Origin: Brevundimonas guildfordensis
GTDB taxonomy: Bacteria > Pseudomonadota > Alphaproteobacteria > Caulobacterales > Caulobacteraceae
DNA: 64,000 nt
Assembly: GCF_014836405.1 (NCBI RefSeq)
Contig: NZ_JACSQU010000003.1
Location: 124,001 to 188,000, forward strand
Direction: 5' to 3'
Of the stretch, positions 1-7,915 are shown piece after piece. The notes under the pieces are model-generated. The model was not told where the DNA came from. It saw nothing but the letters and a program-made list of their open reading frames with translations, and searched no databases. How positions within the stretch are numbered: position 1 is the stretch's first letter; the number at the start of each line of letters is the position of its first letter. The translations under genes were made by a program, and so were the position numbers.

Positions 1-338
1 GTCAGCTTGCCGCCGGCGCAAGGGCCCGCCACGCAGGCGCCCGACAGGGGTTCAAACGCCGCGCCGTGCCACCCGCACAGGATCAGCGAGCCGTCCGGCG
101 TCAGGTAGCGGTCCAGTTCGACCGCGATGGGAAAGCCGGCATGCGGGCAGCGATCCACCCAGCCGGCGACCCGGCCGTCCTTCCTGACCACGAAGCCGTG
201 GAAGAAGGCCTCGCCGATCTGCAGCACAAAGCCGCGCGATCCGGGATCGGCGATGTCGCTCTCTAGGCATAGCCGCACGTTCGGCGGCGTCTTCCAGACC
301 CGCGGGCGCTCCGCAGGCGCCGGAGGCTCCTCGGCCAC
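1..338 (-). CDS. Rieske (2Fe-2S) domain protein, 3' end cut by the window
   Basis: The minus-strand frame starting with GTG at 338 shares one base with the gpsA stop codon and stays open to the window edge. About 112 residues are visible. It has the two Rieske cluster motifs, CPHAG near residue 72 and CGWHGAAFEP near residue 98, so it should bind a 2Fe-2S cluster through two Cys and two His. No signal peptide or membrane segment is seen in this part. It follows gpsA and tsaD in the same direction, probably as one transcript. Its electron-transfer partner or enzyme role cannot be told from this fragment. The GTG start is chosen because the frame has no ATG upstream of the motifs and because start and stop overlap tightly. 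Confidence 0.8.
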   Translation of the reverse strand, partial: MAEEPPAPAERPRVWKTPPNVRLCLESDIADPGSRGFVLQIGEAFFHGFVVRKDGRVAGWVDRCPHAGFPIAVELDRYLTPDGSLILCGWHGAAFEPLSGACVAGPCAGGKL

Positions 339-1336
339 TATTCGCGCTCGGGCTTCAACGGGCGGCTCATCAGGCTCTCAATGGCCTGATCGACGGTCAG
401 CTCGCCGGCCAGCACCGCCGCCGTCGCCTCGCAGATCGGCGTGTCGACGCCCAGCTTGCGCGTCAGCTCGCGCACGGCCGGCGCGCTCTCGTAGCCCTCG
501 GCCACCGAGCGCTTGCCCGCCAGAGCCTGCTCGACGCTCAAACCCTGCCCCAGCGCCAGGCCCAGGCTCATATTGCGCGACTGCGGGCTGGAGCAGGTCA
601 ATACCAGATCGCCCAGGCCGCACAGGCCCGCCACGGTCTCGGCCTTCCCGCCTAGCGCCGTAGCCACGCGGACGATCTCGGCGAAGCCGCGGGTGATGAC
701 GGCCGCGTGGGCGCTGCGGCCCAGTTCTCGGCCCTCGACGATGCCGCAGGCGATGGCCAGGACGTTCTTCAGCGCTCCGCCCGTCTCGGCCCCGATCAGG
801 TCGTCGGCGTAGTAAGGTCGGAAGACCGGCCCCGACAGGGCGCCCGCCAGGGCCTCGGCCATGGCCGCATCGGCGCAGGCCAGGGTCACGGCGCTGGGCA
901 GGCCGCGCGCCACTTCGGCGGCGAAGCTCGGCCCCGACAGCACGGCGGCGGTGGCCGAGGGAATCGTCTCGGCCAGGACGTCGGTCATCAGCTTCAGCGA
1001 GCCGCGCTCGATGCCCTTGGAGCACAGGATGATCGGCAGGCCCGGTCGGGCGTAGGGGGCGAACGCCGTCAGCGTCGCCCGCATATGCTGCGCGGGCGGC
1101 ACCGCCAGAATCAGATCGCAGTCGGCCAGATCCGCCAGATCGGAGGTGACGTTGATGGCCGAATCCAGCTCGACACCCGGCAGGAAGGCCTCGTTGACCC
1201 GGCGCGTGCGGACGCTCTCGACCACCTCGGCCTCACGCGCCTGCAGCACCACCGCAAGTCCCGCCGCCGCTGCGCTTTGCGCCAAGGCCGTGCCCCAGGC
1301 GCCGCCGCCGATTACGCCTGCCGTATGAACTTCCAT
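338..1336 (-). CDS. gpsA: Glycerol-3-phosphate dehydrogenase [NAD(P)+]
   Basis: This enzyme reduces dihydroxyacetone phosphate to sn-glycerol 3-phosphate, the backbone for phospholipids. The 332-residue protein has the N-terminal dinucleotide-binding loop [10 protein letters not shown] near residues 9-18. It also has a GpsA-type [14 protein letters not shown] segment and a catalytic region with [15 protein letters not shown] and [11 protein letters not shown]. The length fits the family. The ATG at 1336 is preceded by GGAGAAG and begins just before the Rossmann fold; the open frame further upstream lacks conserved features. It lies 40 bases downstream of tsaD and touches the Rieske gene, so the three probably form an operon. 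Confidence 0.96.
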   Translation of the reverse strand: MEVHTAGVIGGGAWGTALAQSAAAAGLAVVLQAREAEVVESVRTRRVNEAFLPGVELDSAINVTSDLADLADCDLILAVPPAQHMRATLTAFAPYARPGLPIILCSKGIERGSLKLMTDVLAETIPSATAAVLSGPSFAAEVARGLPSAVTLACADAAMAEALAGALSGPVFRPYYADDLIGAETGGALKNVLAIACGIVEGRELGRSAHAAVITRGFAEIVRVATALGGKAETVAGLCGLGDLVLTCSSPQSRNMSLGLALGQGLSVEQALAGKRSVAEGYESAPAVRELTRKLGVDTPICEATAAVLAGELTVDQAIESLMSRPLKPERE

Positions 1337-1376
1337 GTCTTCTCCGGTCCCCGACCCCGCCGAGGGCCAAGCCGTT

Positions 1377-2504
1377 TCAAGCCTTGGCGCCCTTGCGGCC
1401 CGTTTTCTTGTGCACAGGATCGACGCTCGCGCGCGTCTCGTCCAGAGGCCATCGCGGCCTGGCGGCGACATCGATGTCGGACGTCAGCCCTTTCTCCAGC
1501 CGCTCGGCCCCCGCCAGGGCGATCATCGCCGCATTATCGGTGCAATAGGCCATCGGCGGCGCCAGGAAGGCGAAGCCGTGCTTCGTCGCCAGATCCTCCA
1601 ACGTCCGCCGGATCGTCTTGTTGGCCGCCACCCCTCCCGCCACGACAAACAAACGGTGTTCATGCGCCTCGGCGTAATCCTTCATCGCCCGTTCAGAGCG
1701 TTCGGCCAGCTGGCGCGCGATCGCCTTCTGCACCGCATCAGCCAGATCGGCCTTGTCCTGCTCGCTCTCGCAGGTCTGGGCCAGACGAGAGGCGGCCGTC
1801 TTCAGCCCCGAGAAGGAGAAGTCGCAGTCCTTGCGTCCCAGGAGGGCGCGGGGCAGGTCGAAACGCGAGCCGTCGCCGCTGGCGGCCAGCTTCTCCAGCG
1901 CCGGTCCCCCCGGATAGCCCATCCCCAGAGCCTTGGCGATCTTGTCGAATGCCTCGCCGGCCGCGTCGTCGATCGTGGTGCCCAGCCGGCTCATGTCGCC
2001 GATGCCGCGCACTTCCAGAAGCTGGCAATGCCCGCCCGAGACCAGCAGCAGCAGGAAGGGATAGGTCGTCTCCGCCCCCAGCCGCGCCGACACCGCATGG
2101 CCTTCCAGATGGTTGATCGCGATCAGCGGCAGGCCCCGCGCCAGCGCCGCCGCCTTGCCGTAGGACAGGCCCACCATCACCCCGCCGACCAGCCCCGGCC
2201 CCGCCGTCGCCGCCACGCCGTCCAGCGCGCTCCAGTCCAGCCCGGCCTCGCTCATGGCCCGGCGCGTCACGCCGTCGATCATCTCCACATGGCTGCGCGC
2301 GGCGATTTCCGGCACCACCCCGCCATAGGCCGCATGATCGTCGATCTGGCTGTGAATGACGCTGGACAGCACCTGCGCGCCCGCCGCCGATAGCCGCACC
2401 ACCGAGGCGGCGGTCTCGTCGCAGCTGGTCTCCAGACCCAGCACGGTCAGGGTCGCTCCGGTTGCTCCGTTCGTCGCCCTGCTATAGTCCGCGTCCATTG
2501 TCAT
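1377..2504 (-). CDS. tsaD: tRNA threonylcarbamoyladenosine biosynthesis protein TsaD
   Basis: TsaD transfers the threonylcarbamoyl group to A37 of ANN-decoding tRNAs, working with TsaB, TsaC and TsaE. The 375-residue protein opens with the ASKHA-fold sequence GLETSCDET. It carries the metal-binding HLEGH motif, followed by SGGHCQLL, and a late [14 protein letters not shown] segment ([10 protein letters not shown]). All are family hallmarks, and the length is slightly above the usual 340. Two ATG codons sit at 2504 and 2498; either could be used. It is divergent from hemC across about 47 bases, so both promoters lie in a very short space or inside the neighbouring genes. Confidence 0.96.
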   Translation of the reverse strand: MTMDADYSRATNGATGATLTVLGLETSCDETAASVVRLSAAGAQVLSSVIHSQIDDHAAYGGVVPEIAARSHVEMIDGVTRRAMSEAGLDWSALDGVAATAGPGLVGGVMVGLSYGKAAALARGLPLIAINHLEGHAVSARLGAETTYPFLLLLVSGGHCQLLEVRGIGDMSRLGTTIDDAAGEAFDKIAKALGMGYPGGPALEKLAASGDGSRFDLPRALLGRKDCDFSFSGLKTAASRLAQTCESEQDKADLADAVQKAIARQLAERSERAMKDYAEAHEHRLFVVAGGVAANKTIRRTLEDLATKHGFAFLAPPMAYCTDNAAMIALAGAERLEKGLTSDIDVAARPRWPLDETRASVDPVHKKTGRKGAKA

Positions 2505-2551
2505 CGGGCGGAGTTAGCGGCCCGCCCCCTCTTTCGCAACGGCGTCTCGAC

Positions 2552-3508
2552 GTGACTCAACCTCTCCTGCGCATCGGCACCCGGCGTTCGCGCCTGGCTC
2601 TGGCCCAATCCGGCATGATGCAGCGCGCCATCGGCCGCGCCCTGGGCGTGCCCGAGGCCGAGATCGAAACCCTGGTCCCGCTGGTCGAGATCGTCACCAC
2701 CGGCGACCGCATCCAGGACCGCCGCCTGTTGGAAGTCGGCGGCAAGGCCCTGTTCACCAAGGAGATCGAGGAGGCCCTGCTGGACGGCCGCGTCGACGTC
2801 GCGGTCCACTCGATGAAGGACGTGCCCGCCGAACAGCCCTCCGGCCTCGCCATCGCCGCCGTGCCCGAGCGCGAGGATCCCCGCGACGCCTTCATCAGCG
2901 AGCATTATGCGACCTTCGCTGACCTGCCGCAGGGGGCCCGCTTCGGCACCGCCTCGCTGCGTCGTCAGGCGCAGGCGCTCGCCCTGCGCCCCGACCTCAA
3001 CATCGAGATGCTGCGCGGCAATGTCGACACCCGGCTGAAGCGGCTGCGCGACGGCGACTTCGACGCCATCCTGCTGGCCTGTTCGGGCCTCAACCGCCTG
3101 GGGCTCGGCGACGTCATCCGCCAGCGCCTGCCGCTGGACGCCTTCCTGCCCGCGCCGGGCCAGGGCGCCCTGGCCCTGCAGACGCGCGAGGGCGACGTCG
3201 ACGCCGCCTGGACCGAAGCCCTCAACCACGCGCCCACCGCGCTGGCCGTCGCCGCCGAGCGCGGCGCCATGGCCGCTCTGGAAGGCTCGTGCCGCACCGC
3301 CATCGGCGCCTACGCCCATATCGAGGGCGGCCGCCTGCATCTGACCACCGAAATGCTCAGCCCGGACGGTTCGGGCCGCTGGACCCGCTCGGGCGACATC
3401 GCTGCCGACGCCGATCTTATCTCTGGCCATGGCGCCGCCCGCGCCCTGGGCCTCGATCTCGGCGGCCAGGTACAGGCCGTCGCCGGCGATCAGAAGATCG
3501 CGCTCTAG
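2552..3508 (+). CDS. hemC: Porphobilinogen deaminase (hydroxymethylbilane synthase)
   Basis: HemC joins four porphobilinogen units into hydroxymethylbilane in haem synthesis. The 318-residue product starts with the family motif LRIGTRRSRLALAQSG. It contains the substrate and cofactor loop residues in SMKDVP and the GTASLRRQAQ stretch. Cys247, in EGSCRTAIGAY, should anchor the dipyrromethane cofactor. The GTG at 2552 is taken as start because it directly precedes the conserved N-terminus; the upstream frame overlaps tsaD. hemD follows after four bases, so the two are co-transcribed. Confidence 0.96.
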   Translation: MTQPLLRIGTRRSRLALAQSGMMQRAIGRALGVPEAEIETLVPLVEIVTTGDRIQDRRLLEVGGKALFTKEIEEALLDGRVDVAVHSMKDVPAEQPSGLAIAAVPEREDPRDAFISEHYATFADLPQGARFGTASLRRQAQALALRPDLNIEMLRGNVDTRLKRLRDGDFDAILLACSGLNRLGLGDVIRQRLPLDAFLPAPGQGALALQTREGDVDAAWTEALNHAPTALAVAAERGAMAALEGSCRTAIGAYAHIEGGRLHLTTEMLSPDGSGRWTRSGDIAADADLISGHGAARALGLDLGGQVQAVAGDQKIAL

Positions 3509-3512
3509 GGGC

Positions 3513-4208
3513 ATGGCGCCGATCCGCCGCGTCTGGGTCACGCGCGCCGAGCCGGGCGCCGCCCGCACGGCGGACCGGCTGACGGGCCTCGGCTTCACCC
3601 CGCTCGTCGTCCCCCTGCTGACCCTCGCCCCCCTGCCCGGCGCGCTGGACGCCGCGCCGTCGCCCGACGCCGTCGCCGTCCTCGCCCTGACCAGCCCCAA
3701 CGGCGTCGAGGCTTTCGCTCCCCTGATTCCGCGCTTTCGCGACCACCCCGTCTTCGCCGTCGGCGACGCCACGGCCGAGGCCGCCCGCGCGGCGGGATTC
3801 GCCGACGTGCGCTCAGCCGCGGGCGACATCCACGCTCTCGCCCGGCTGATCGCCGCCGAAGCCCCGCCCGGTCCGCTGCTGGCCCCCGGCGCCCGCGAAC
3901 CGGCTGGCGACCTGCCCGCCCTGCTGCCCGGCCGCCCGGTCCAGCGCCTGCCCGTCTACGCCGCCTTCGAGACCCACGCGCCCGCGCCCGACGCCTTCGA
4001 CGCCGTCATGCTGCACTCCCCCCGCGCCGCCCGCGCCTTGGCCGCTGAGCTGCCCCGCGACGCCTCCTCCGGCCGCGTCGCCATCTGCATCTCCGAAGCC
4101 GCCGCCGTCCCCGTGCGCGCCTTCGATTTCGCCGAAATCCGCATCACCGCCGCCCCGGACGAACCGGCGATGCTATCGGCTCTTGGCAAGCCCGCCGCGC
4201 CCGTATAA
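3513..4208 (+). CDS. hemD: Uroporphyrinogen-III synthase
   Basis: HemD closes hydroxymethylbilane into uroporphyrinogen III with inversion of ring D. This family is poorly conserved; identification rests on position right after hemC, a length of 231 residues, and the typical start VWVTRAEPGAARTADRL with later LTSPNGVEAF and FAVGDATAEAA segments. The ATG at 3513 follows the hemC stop by four bases. The 3' end is 47 bases from tRNA-Thr. It feeds HemE, which is encoded 35 kb away in this window. Confidence 0.9.
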   Translation: MAPIRRVWVTRAEPGAARTADRLTGLGFTPLVVPLLTLAPLPGALDAAPSPDAVAVLALTSPNGVEAFAPLIPRFRDHPVFAVGDATAEAARAAGFADVRSAAGDIHALARLIAAEAPPGPLLAPGAREPAGDLPALLPGRPVQRLPVYAAFETHAPAPDAFDAVMLHSPRAARALAAELPRDASSGRVAICISEAAAVPVRAFDFAEIRITAAPDEPAMLSALGKPAAPV

Positions 4209-4255
4209 AGAGCCCTCCTCGCTCGCTCGCGCCTCCACGCGCGAACGACGCCGGG

Positions 4256-4331
4256 GCCGCTTTAGCTCAGCTGGTAGAGCACCTCATTCGTAATGAGGGG
4301 GTCAGGTGTTCGAGTCACCTAAGCGGCACCA
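4256..4331 (+). tRNA. tRNA-Thr (anticodon CGU)
   Basis: The 76-base sequence folds as a standard cloverleaf. The acceptor stem pairs GCCGCTT with AAGCGGC, the anticodon stem pairs CCTCA with TGAGG around the loop TTCGTAA, the anticodon is CGU, and the CCA end is encoded. It reads ACG threonine codons. Its 3' end is the integration site of the island that follows; the tRNA remains intact because the element's att copy restores the same bases. Confidence 0.96.
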
Positions 4332-4336
4332 CCTTT
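4314..4336. other. attL core of the integrated island (tRNA-Thr 3' end)
   Basis: These 23 bases, spanning the T-arm side, acceptor stem, CCA and five further bases of tRNA-Thr, occur again without mismatch at 17673-17695. A tRNA 3' end duplicated at the far side of an integrase gene is the usual footprint of tyrosine-recombinase integration. Confidence 0.92.
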
Positions 4337-4389
4337 TTCCGGGCAGGGAAACCTCAACAAAATCAGCGCGTTTCTAGGGCCGCTCCGAG

Positions 4390-4428
4390 CGGTGGTGTAG
4401 CAGTTTTGAGGACAGAGGTGTAGCAGCC
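4390..4428 (+). repeat. Left putative integrase arm-site repeat
   Basis: This 39-base stretch holds two copies of GTGTAGCAG about 23 bases apart. It matches 17575-17613 at 31 of 39 positions in the same orientation. It lies 54 bases inside attL; the right copy lies 60 bases inside attR. In the excised circle the two would flank the core, as arm-type integrase sites do. Function is inferred from position and pairing. Confidence 0.6.
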
Positions 4429-4464
4429 TAGCCGCTCTCTCGTGCACCCCGCGCCCCCTTTTGC

Positions 4465-4481
4465 CGTAGCGTCGCTCTACG
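4465..4481. promoter_or_regulatory. Inverted repeat upstream of the PIN module
   Basis: CGTAG and CTACG flank seven bases in the leader of the hypothetical/PIN pair, about 50 bases before the first start codon. It could be an operator for self-regulation by that pair, by analogy with toxin-antitoxin modules. No clear -35/-10 pair could be fixed around it. Confidence 0.3.
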
Positions 4482-4533
4482 AGAGGGATAGATTATTTAG
4501 CAGTTCGCGCCATGATGGGCTGCGGAGCGACAC

Positions 4534-5274
4534 ATGACCGACGAGTATCAGTTCAAGATCGACGGGCCATACAAGCCCACTACGATCCCCATGGGCCGCC
4601 TTGCGGCATACATGGCGGCGCTTGCTGCCCTCCTTGGGGAGGAGCTGTCGGTTCACTTTGACGAGGTCAAGGAGGGATCGGCGATCCTCGTTGCCAAGGT
4701 GGATGAAGCAGCGCAACCGAAGGTGCGCGGCAGGATGCGAAACGTGCGCCTGGGCGACGCCCCTCAGGACGCCCGTAAGGCCTTTCGGACGCTGGATGAC
4801 CTGCTTGCAGCCGACAACGCCACGGGCCGTCTCACAGGCGGGGGTGACAACGTCATTGAGTTTCCTGGGGTCACTCGTCCCAAGCCGATCAAGTATGGCC
4901 CCGTGAAGCAGGAGGGCGCCGTTGAGGGGCGGATCGTGCGGATCGGCGGAACCGACGACAGCATCCACATCCACCTCAAGGATGGGGCCATTACCCTGTC
5001 TGCCATCGAGACCAAACCTGACCTCGCGAAGCAACTCGGCCGCTACCTTTTCGACAGCATTGTTCGACTGCACGGGGTGGGCACGTGGCTGCGCAACGAA
5101 GGTGGTGCATGGGAACTGAAGAAGTTCAAGGCCGACAGATTTGAAGTGCTGGACGACACGCCGCTGCGGGAAGTCGTGAATGCCCTCCGCGCCACCCCCG
5201 GAAACACTTGGGGAGATGAAGAAGACCCTCTTGTCACCCTGCTTAGCGCCCGAACTGGGCCGGAGGCTCACTGA
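4534..5274 (+). CDS. Hypothetical protein, partner of the PIN nuclease
   Basis: The family is not recognised. The 246-residue product starts at ATG 4534 with GGAG six bases ahead. It appears soluble, with no signal peptide or membrane segment. The N-terminal third is helical and alanine-rich (residues 20-37), the middle is charged, and residues 130-175 look like a small beta-rich fold with repeated VEGRIVRIGG- and IHIHLKDGAI-like strands. Its stop overlaps the start of the PIN gene by one base, so the two are translationally coupled. By arrangement it could be an antitoxin or an RNA/DNA-sensing partner of the nuclease, but nothing in the sequence proves that. Confidence 0.8.
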   Translation: MTDEYQFKIDGPYKPTTIPMGRLAAYMAALAALLGEELSVHFDEVKEGSAILVAKVDEAAQPKVRGRMRNVRLGDAPQDARKAFRTLDDLLAADNATGRLTGGGDNVIEFPGVTRPKPIKYGPVKQEGAVEGRIVRIGGTDDSIHIHLKDGAITLSAIETKPDLAKQLGRYLFDSIVRLHGVGTWLRNEGGAWELKKFKADRFEVLDDTPLREVVNALRATPGNTWGDEEDPLVTLLSARTGPEAH

Positions 5275-5822
5275 TGACCGTGGCCTTTGATGCTAGCATG
5301 CTGGTCTATGTCGTCACGCCCGACGCGCCCGCTCCAATCGACCCGACAACAGGAAAACCGGTGGAGCGGTGTGGAGAACGGATAGACCACCTCCTAACCA
5401 CTCTCCAGCAGTCAGGTGCCCGCGTCATAATTCCCACGCCTGCACTCGCCGAGGTGCTGGTCAAGGCCCTAGACGCGGCGGCTGAATATCTGACGCAGCT
5501 CACTAAGAGCCGACACTTTTCGATCCGCCCCTTCGATATCCTCGCAGCGGTGGAACACGCTGACATCCAGCGCCAAAGGCGGAACTCGGGGGCAGCGCCA
5601 AAGTCGTCGTCACGTCCAAAAGCGAAGTTTGACGATCAGATATTCGCCATCGCACGTATTGCTCAAGCCGACACAATCTACTCCGACGATCCAGACATTA
5701 GAAAGCTGTGTGTTCATTTCGGCATAGCGTGCATCGGTATCGCAGAGCTCCCGCTTCCGCCCGAAGACCCTCAGATGCGCCTCGATCTGCATCAGCCGGA
5801 CATGGATGCTGAGGCCGCCTAA
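5274..5822 (+). CDS. PIN-domain protein (predicted ribonuclease)
   Basis: The 182-residue protein has the acidic residues expected of a PIN nuclease: Asp6 in VAFDAS, Glu60 in PALAEVL, Asp120/121 in KFDDQIFAIA, and Asp138/139 in YSDDPD. PIN proteins cut RNA with Mg2+ and are often toxins. It is longer than the usual VapC (about 130 residues) because of an insert around residues 15-40 and another near 97-118. It is coupled to the upstream hypothetical gene rather than to a recognisable VapB antitoxin. It may belong to a different defence or toxin family. Confidence 0.82.
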   Translation: MTVAFDASMLVYVVTPDAPAPIDPTTGKPVERCGERIDHLLTTLQQSGARVIIPTPALAEVLVKALDAAAEYLTQLTKSRHFSIRPFDILAAVEHADIQRQRRNSGAAPKSSSRPKAKFDDQIFAIARIAQADTIYSDDPDIRKLCVHFGIACIGIAELPLPPEDPQMRLDLHQPDMDAEAA

Positions 5823-6026
5823 GAACCTCAGCAAGGCGCGTTCAAAAAGCAGGGAAGACTCAAGGGACGCTATGCTAGCAAGCCACACAGTCACGCTTGA
5901 GCGTTTGATGGACCGTGGACCTAGCAACCCCGAGCCGCTAAGCGATGCGCGTGGGCTTCACGCACCGCCACTCTGGTGGCGTCCAGCCACTCAAGCACTC
6001 GTCGGGTCACATCGGCGCGCTTCCGG

Positions 6027-6671
6027 TCAGGCGTAGTGGTCAAAGCCAGGTTTCACGACCAGGCATGGCGCGGACAGCACGGCCAAGTCCGTTGACCACT
6101 CAGTGCGTAGCAAGCTCGCGCCGAGCACGCTGAACACCTCAGGCTCGTCGATGGCTGAACGGTAGGGCCGGCCGCCGCGAAGGAGCGCTTGGGTCTCGCG
6201 GGCGGCGATAAAGGCGTCGTCGGCGTGGTCGTCGCCCTTCGCCGCCGCTGTGACGAAGGCCTCGAAGAAGAGCGTGTCGCCAGGACGAACCGGAAGGACG
6301 CTGAAGTCCGTCGATGCCATAGCCTGGCTCAGCCCTCGACGCAGGCCCGCCAGCGTGTAGGTCACCACCGCCAGCGCGGCCGTGGTCACGGCGGCTCCGG
6401 CTCCCGCGCTCCAGGGGCGGGATCCCTCGCCCTTGCGCGCGCTCAGGATCTTGAGGGCCACGGCGGGCGTCGGTATAAACAAGGGGGCCTCGAAGCCGAT
6501 GGCCAAGGGCCAGCGCGCGCCAAGCGCCGTCATTGCGTCGATGAAGACGTCCAGGTCCTTTCCGAGCACGGGGGCGGCGTTCGTGGCCAGGATCGCCCAG
6601 CCCCACTTCCCGCCCTTCGGCGAGCCGACGTCGATCACGCCGATGGCGATATCGGCCCGGCCGTAGTTCAT
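6027..6671 (-). CDS. Predicted RNase H-fold protein, fourth gene of the hsd operon
   Basis: The product is 214 residues. Its family is not certain, but the pattern resembles DUF429-like RNase H-fold proteins. It has Asp14 in GVIDVGS followed by a W-containing strand, Glu61 in GFEAP, RPWSAGAGAAV at 85-95, Glu137 in LFFEAF and Asp151/152 in a C-terminal helix. That set of acidic residues suggests a metal-dependent nuclease. Its ATG overlaps the hsdS stop in an ATGA junction, so it is the last gene of hsdR-hsdM-hsdS. This tight coupling suggests an accessory role in the restriction system, which is inference. The 204 bases beyond its stop carry no supported gene. Confidence 0.7.
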   Translation of the reverse strand: MNYGRADIAIGVIDVGSPKGGKWGWAILATNAAPVLGKDLDVFIDAMTALGARWPLAIGFEAPLFIPTPAVALKILSARKGEGSRPWSAGAGAAVTTAALAVVTYTLAGLRRGLSQAMASTDFSVLPVRPGDTLFFEAFVTAAAKGDDHADDAFIAARETQALLRGGRPYRSAIDEPEVFSVLGASLLRTEWSTDLAVLSAPCLVVKPGFDHYA

Positions 6672-7915
6672 GCGGCCGCCTTGCGCCGCCCTCGGGTGGC
6701 CTTGGGAGCGCGGGCGCGTTCGGCGCGGATGCGGTCGAGGAGGACGCTGGCGGGTTCGTCGGCGGGGTCCTGGGCGACCAGTTTGCCTTGAAAAGCTCTG
6801 GTAAGGACCGTTTGGTCGAGGCGAGCCAAAAGACGGCGAGCGGCGGCGGCTTCGGCAATCAGACGGTCGATCTCTGAGAAAGCCTGATCAACGCGACGCG
6901 CGATTTCGGCTTGCCTCGACGCCGACGGAACCCAGAACGGTGTCTGGTAGAGCGAGCCTTGGTAGATGGCCGCGACACTGGTCGTGGCGCTTTTCTGCCC
7001 CTGAAGGTGCGCACGGAACTGGGGGGACTGCATGTAGCGATAGGCGAACTTCGGCAGGACCTCAGCGTCAAATCGCAATCGAAGCAGGTTGTTATTGTAA
7101 AGAAAACCAGCTTGCTCTGGCCCGCAGAGCGCGACCTTACCAACCAGTTCGACGCTGTTCCGAGTGTTGAACAATACGTCACCGTCGCGAAGGGCAAAGC
7201 GCGCCAACTCTGCATCGGTAGCGCAGACCCGGGTGAGATCCTTGATGTTCCAGCAACCGTCGAGATCGAAGTGCTGCATCCGCACGTAGGGCTCTCCGGT
7301 CGCGTCACTTTGTTCGGCCTTCGACCGGACAAGGCCAATCAAGCCGCTCTCGATTGCCGCCGAGAGCGGCAGCATTTCGTCAGACCGACCCTCCATTTCC
7401 TTCGCCAGCACCGCCTGCTTGTAGCGGGCGGCAAGGGCGGGGATGCGGTCGAGGTCGGCGCGGGCGCGGGCCGTGCGGGCGGTCAGGGCATCGAGCTTCG
7501 CCACGATCCGCCGCTGTTCGGATGCCGGCGGCACAAGGACATCCAGCCCGTAAGCATCCTCGCGACTGAGGCCGGGGATTGCTGTTGCACGGTTCATCGT
7601 CTTCAGCGGCAACGACCGCATCAGCCACGCCACAAAACCGGCATCGCAGCCGCCGAAGTCATCGATGAAGTAAGTCGTATCGATTGGGAAGCACGGAGCG
7701 GCGCTGAAGTGCAGTTCTCCGATACTCCCTTTTCTACCGAGAATGATGGTCGGGCCTGAGGTCAATGGCTCAATGTGAGTGCCCACTGGGCCGTTCGAAC
7801 CATAGACCCCGAAATCGCCTCTTTGGCGGGTTTTCTCGGGTAGCGACTTACCGTATTTGAGCTCCCACAGCGCACCCACCGTAGAGTTGGCCCACCCAGT
7901 CGGTAGCTCGCTCAC
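6668..7915 (-). CDS. hsdS: Type I restriction-modification specificity subunit HsdS
   Basis: HsdS reads the bipartite DNA target and guides both methylation and cleavage. The 415-residue protein has the standard two-halves plan: a first target-recognition domain (about 1-115), a conserved helical spacer with PPASEQRRIVAKLDAL, a second recognition domain (about 180-335), and a second spacer starting near VPSASRQAEIARRVDQ. The start is a GTG at 7915 that overlaps the hsdM stop by four bases. The target sequence cannot be predicted by eye. The tail is basic (ATRGRRKAAA). Confidence 0.93.
   Translation of the reverse strand: MSELPTGWANSTVGALWELKYGKSLPEKTRQRGDFGVYGSNGPVGTHIEPLTSGPTIILGRKGSIGELHFSAAPCFPIDTTYFIDDFGGCDAGFVAWLMRSLPLKTMNRATAIPGLSREDAYGLDVLVPPASEQRRIVAKLDALTARTARARADLDRIPALAARYKQAVLAKEMEGRSDEMLPLSAAIESGLIGLVRSKAEQSDATGEPYVRMQHFDLDGCWNIKDLTRVCATDAELARFALRDGDVLFNTRNSVELVGKVALCGPEQAGFLYNNNLLRLRFDAEVLPKFAYRYMQSPQFRAHLQGQKSATTSVAAIYQGSLYQTPFWVPSASRQAEIARRVDQAFSEIDRLIAEAAAARRLLARLDQTVLTRAFQGKLVAQDPADEPASVLLDRIRAERARAPKATRGRRKAAA

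Noticed and set aside
2501..3829. Minus-strand open frame opposite hemC-hemD
   Set aside because: Shadow frame of two recognised genes; no conserved motif.
5806..6036. Small frame between the PIN gene and the RNase H-like gene
   Set aside because: No ribosome site, overlaps the PIN gene end, and composition is not protein-like.
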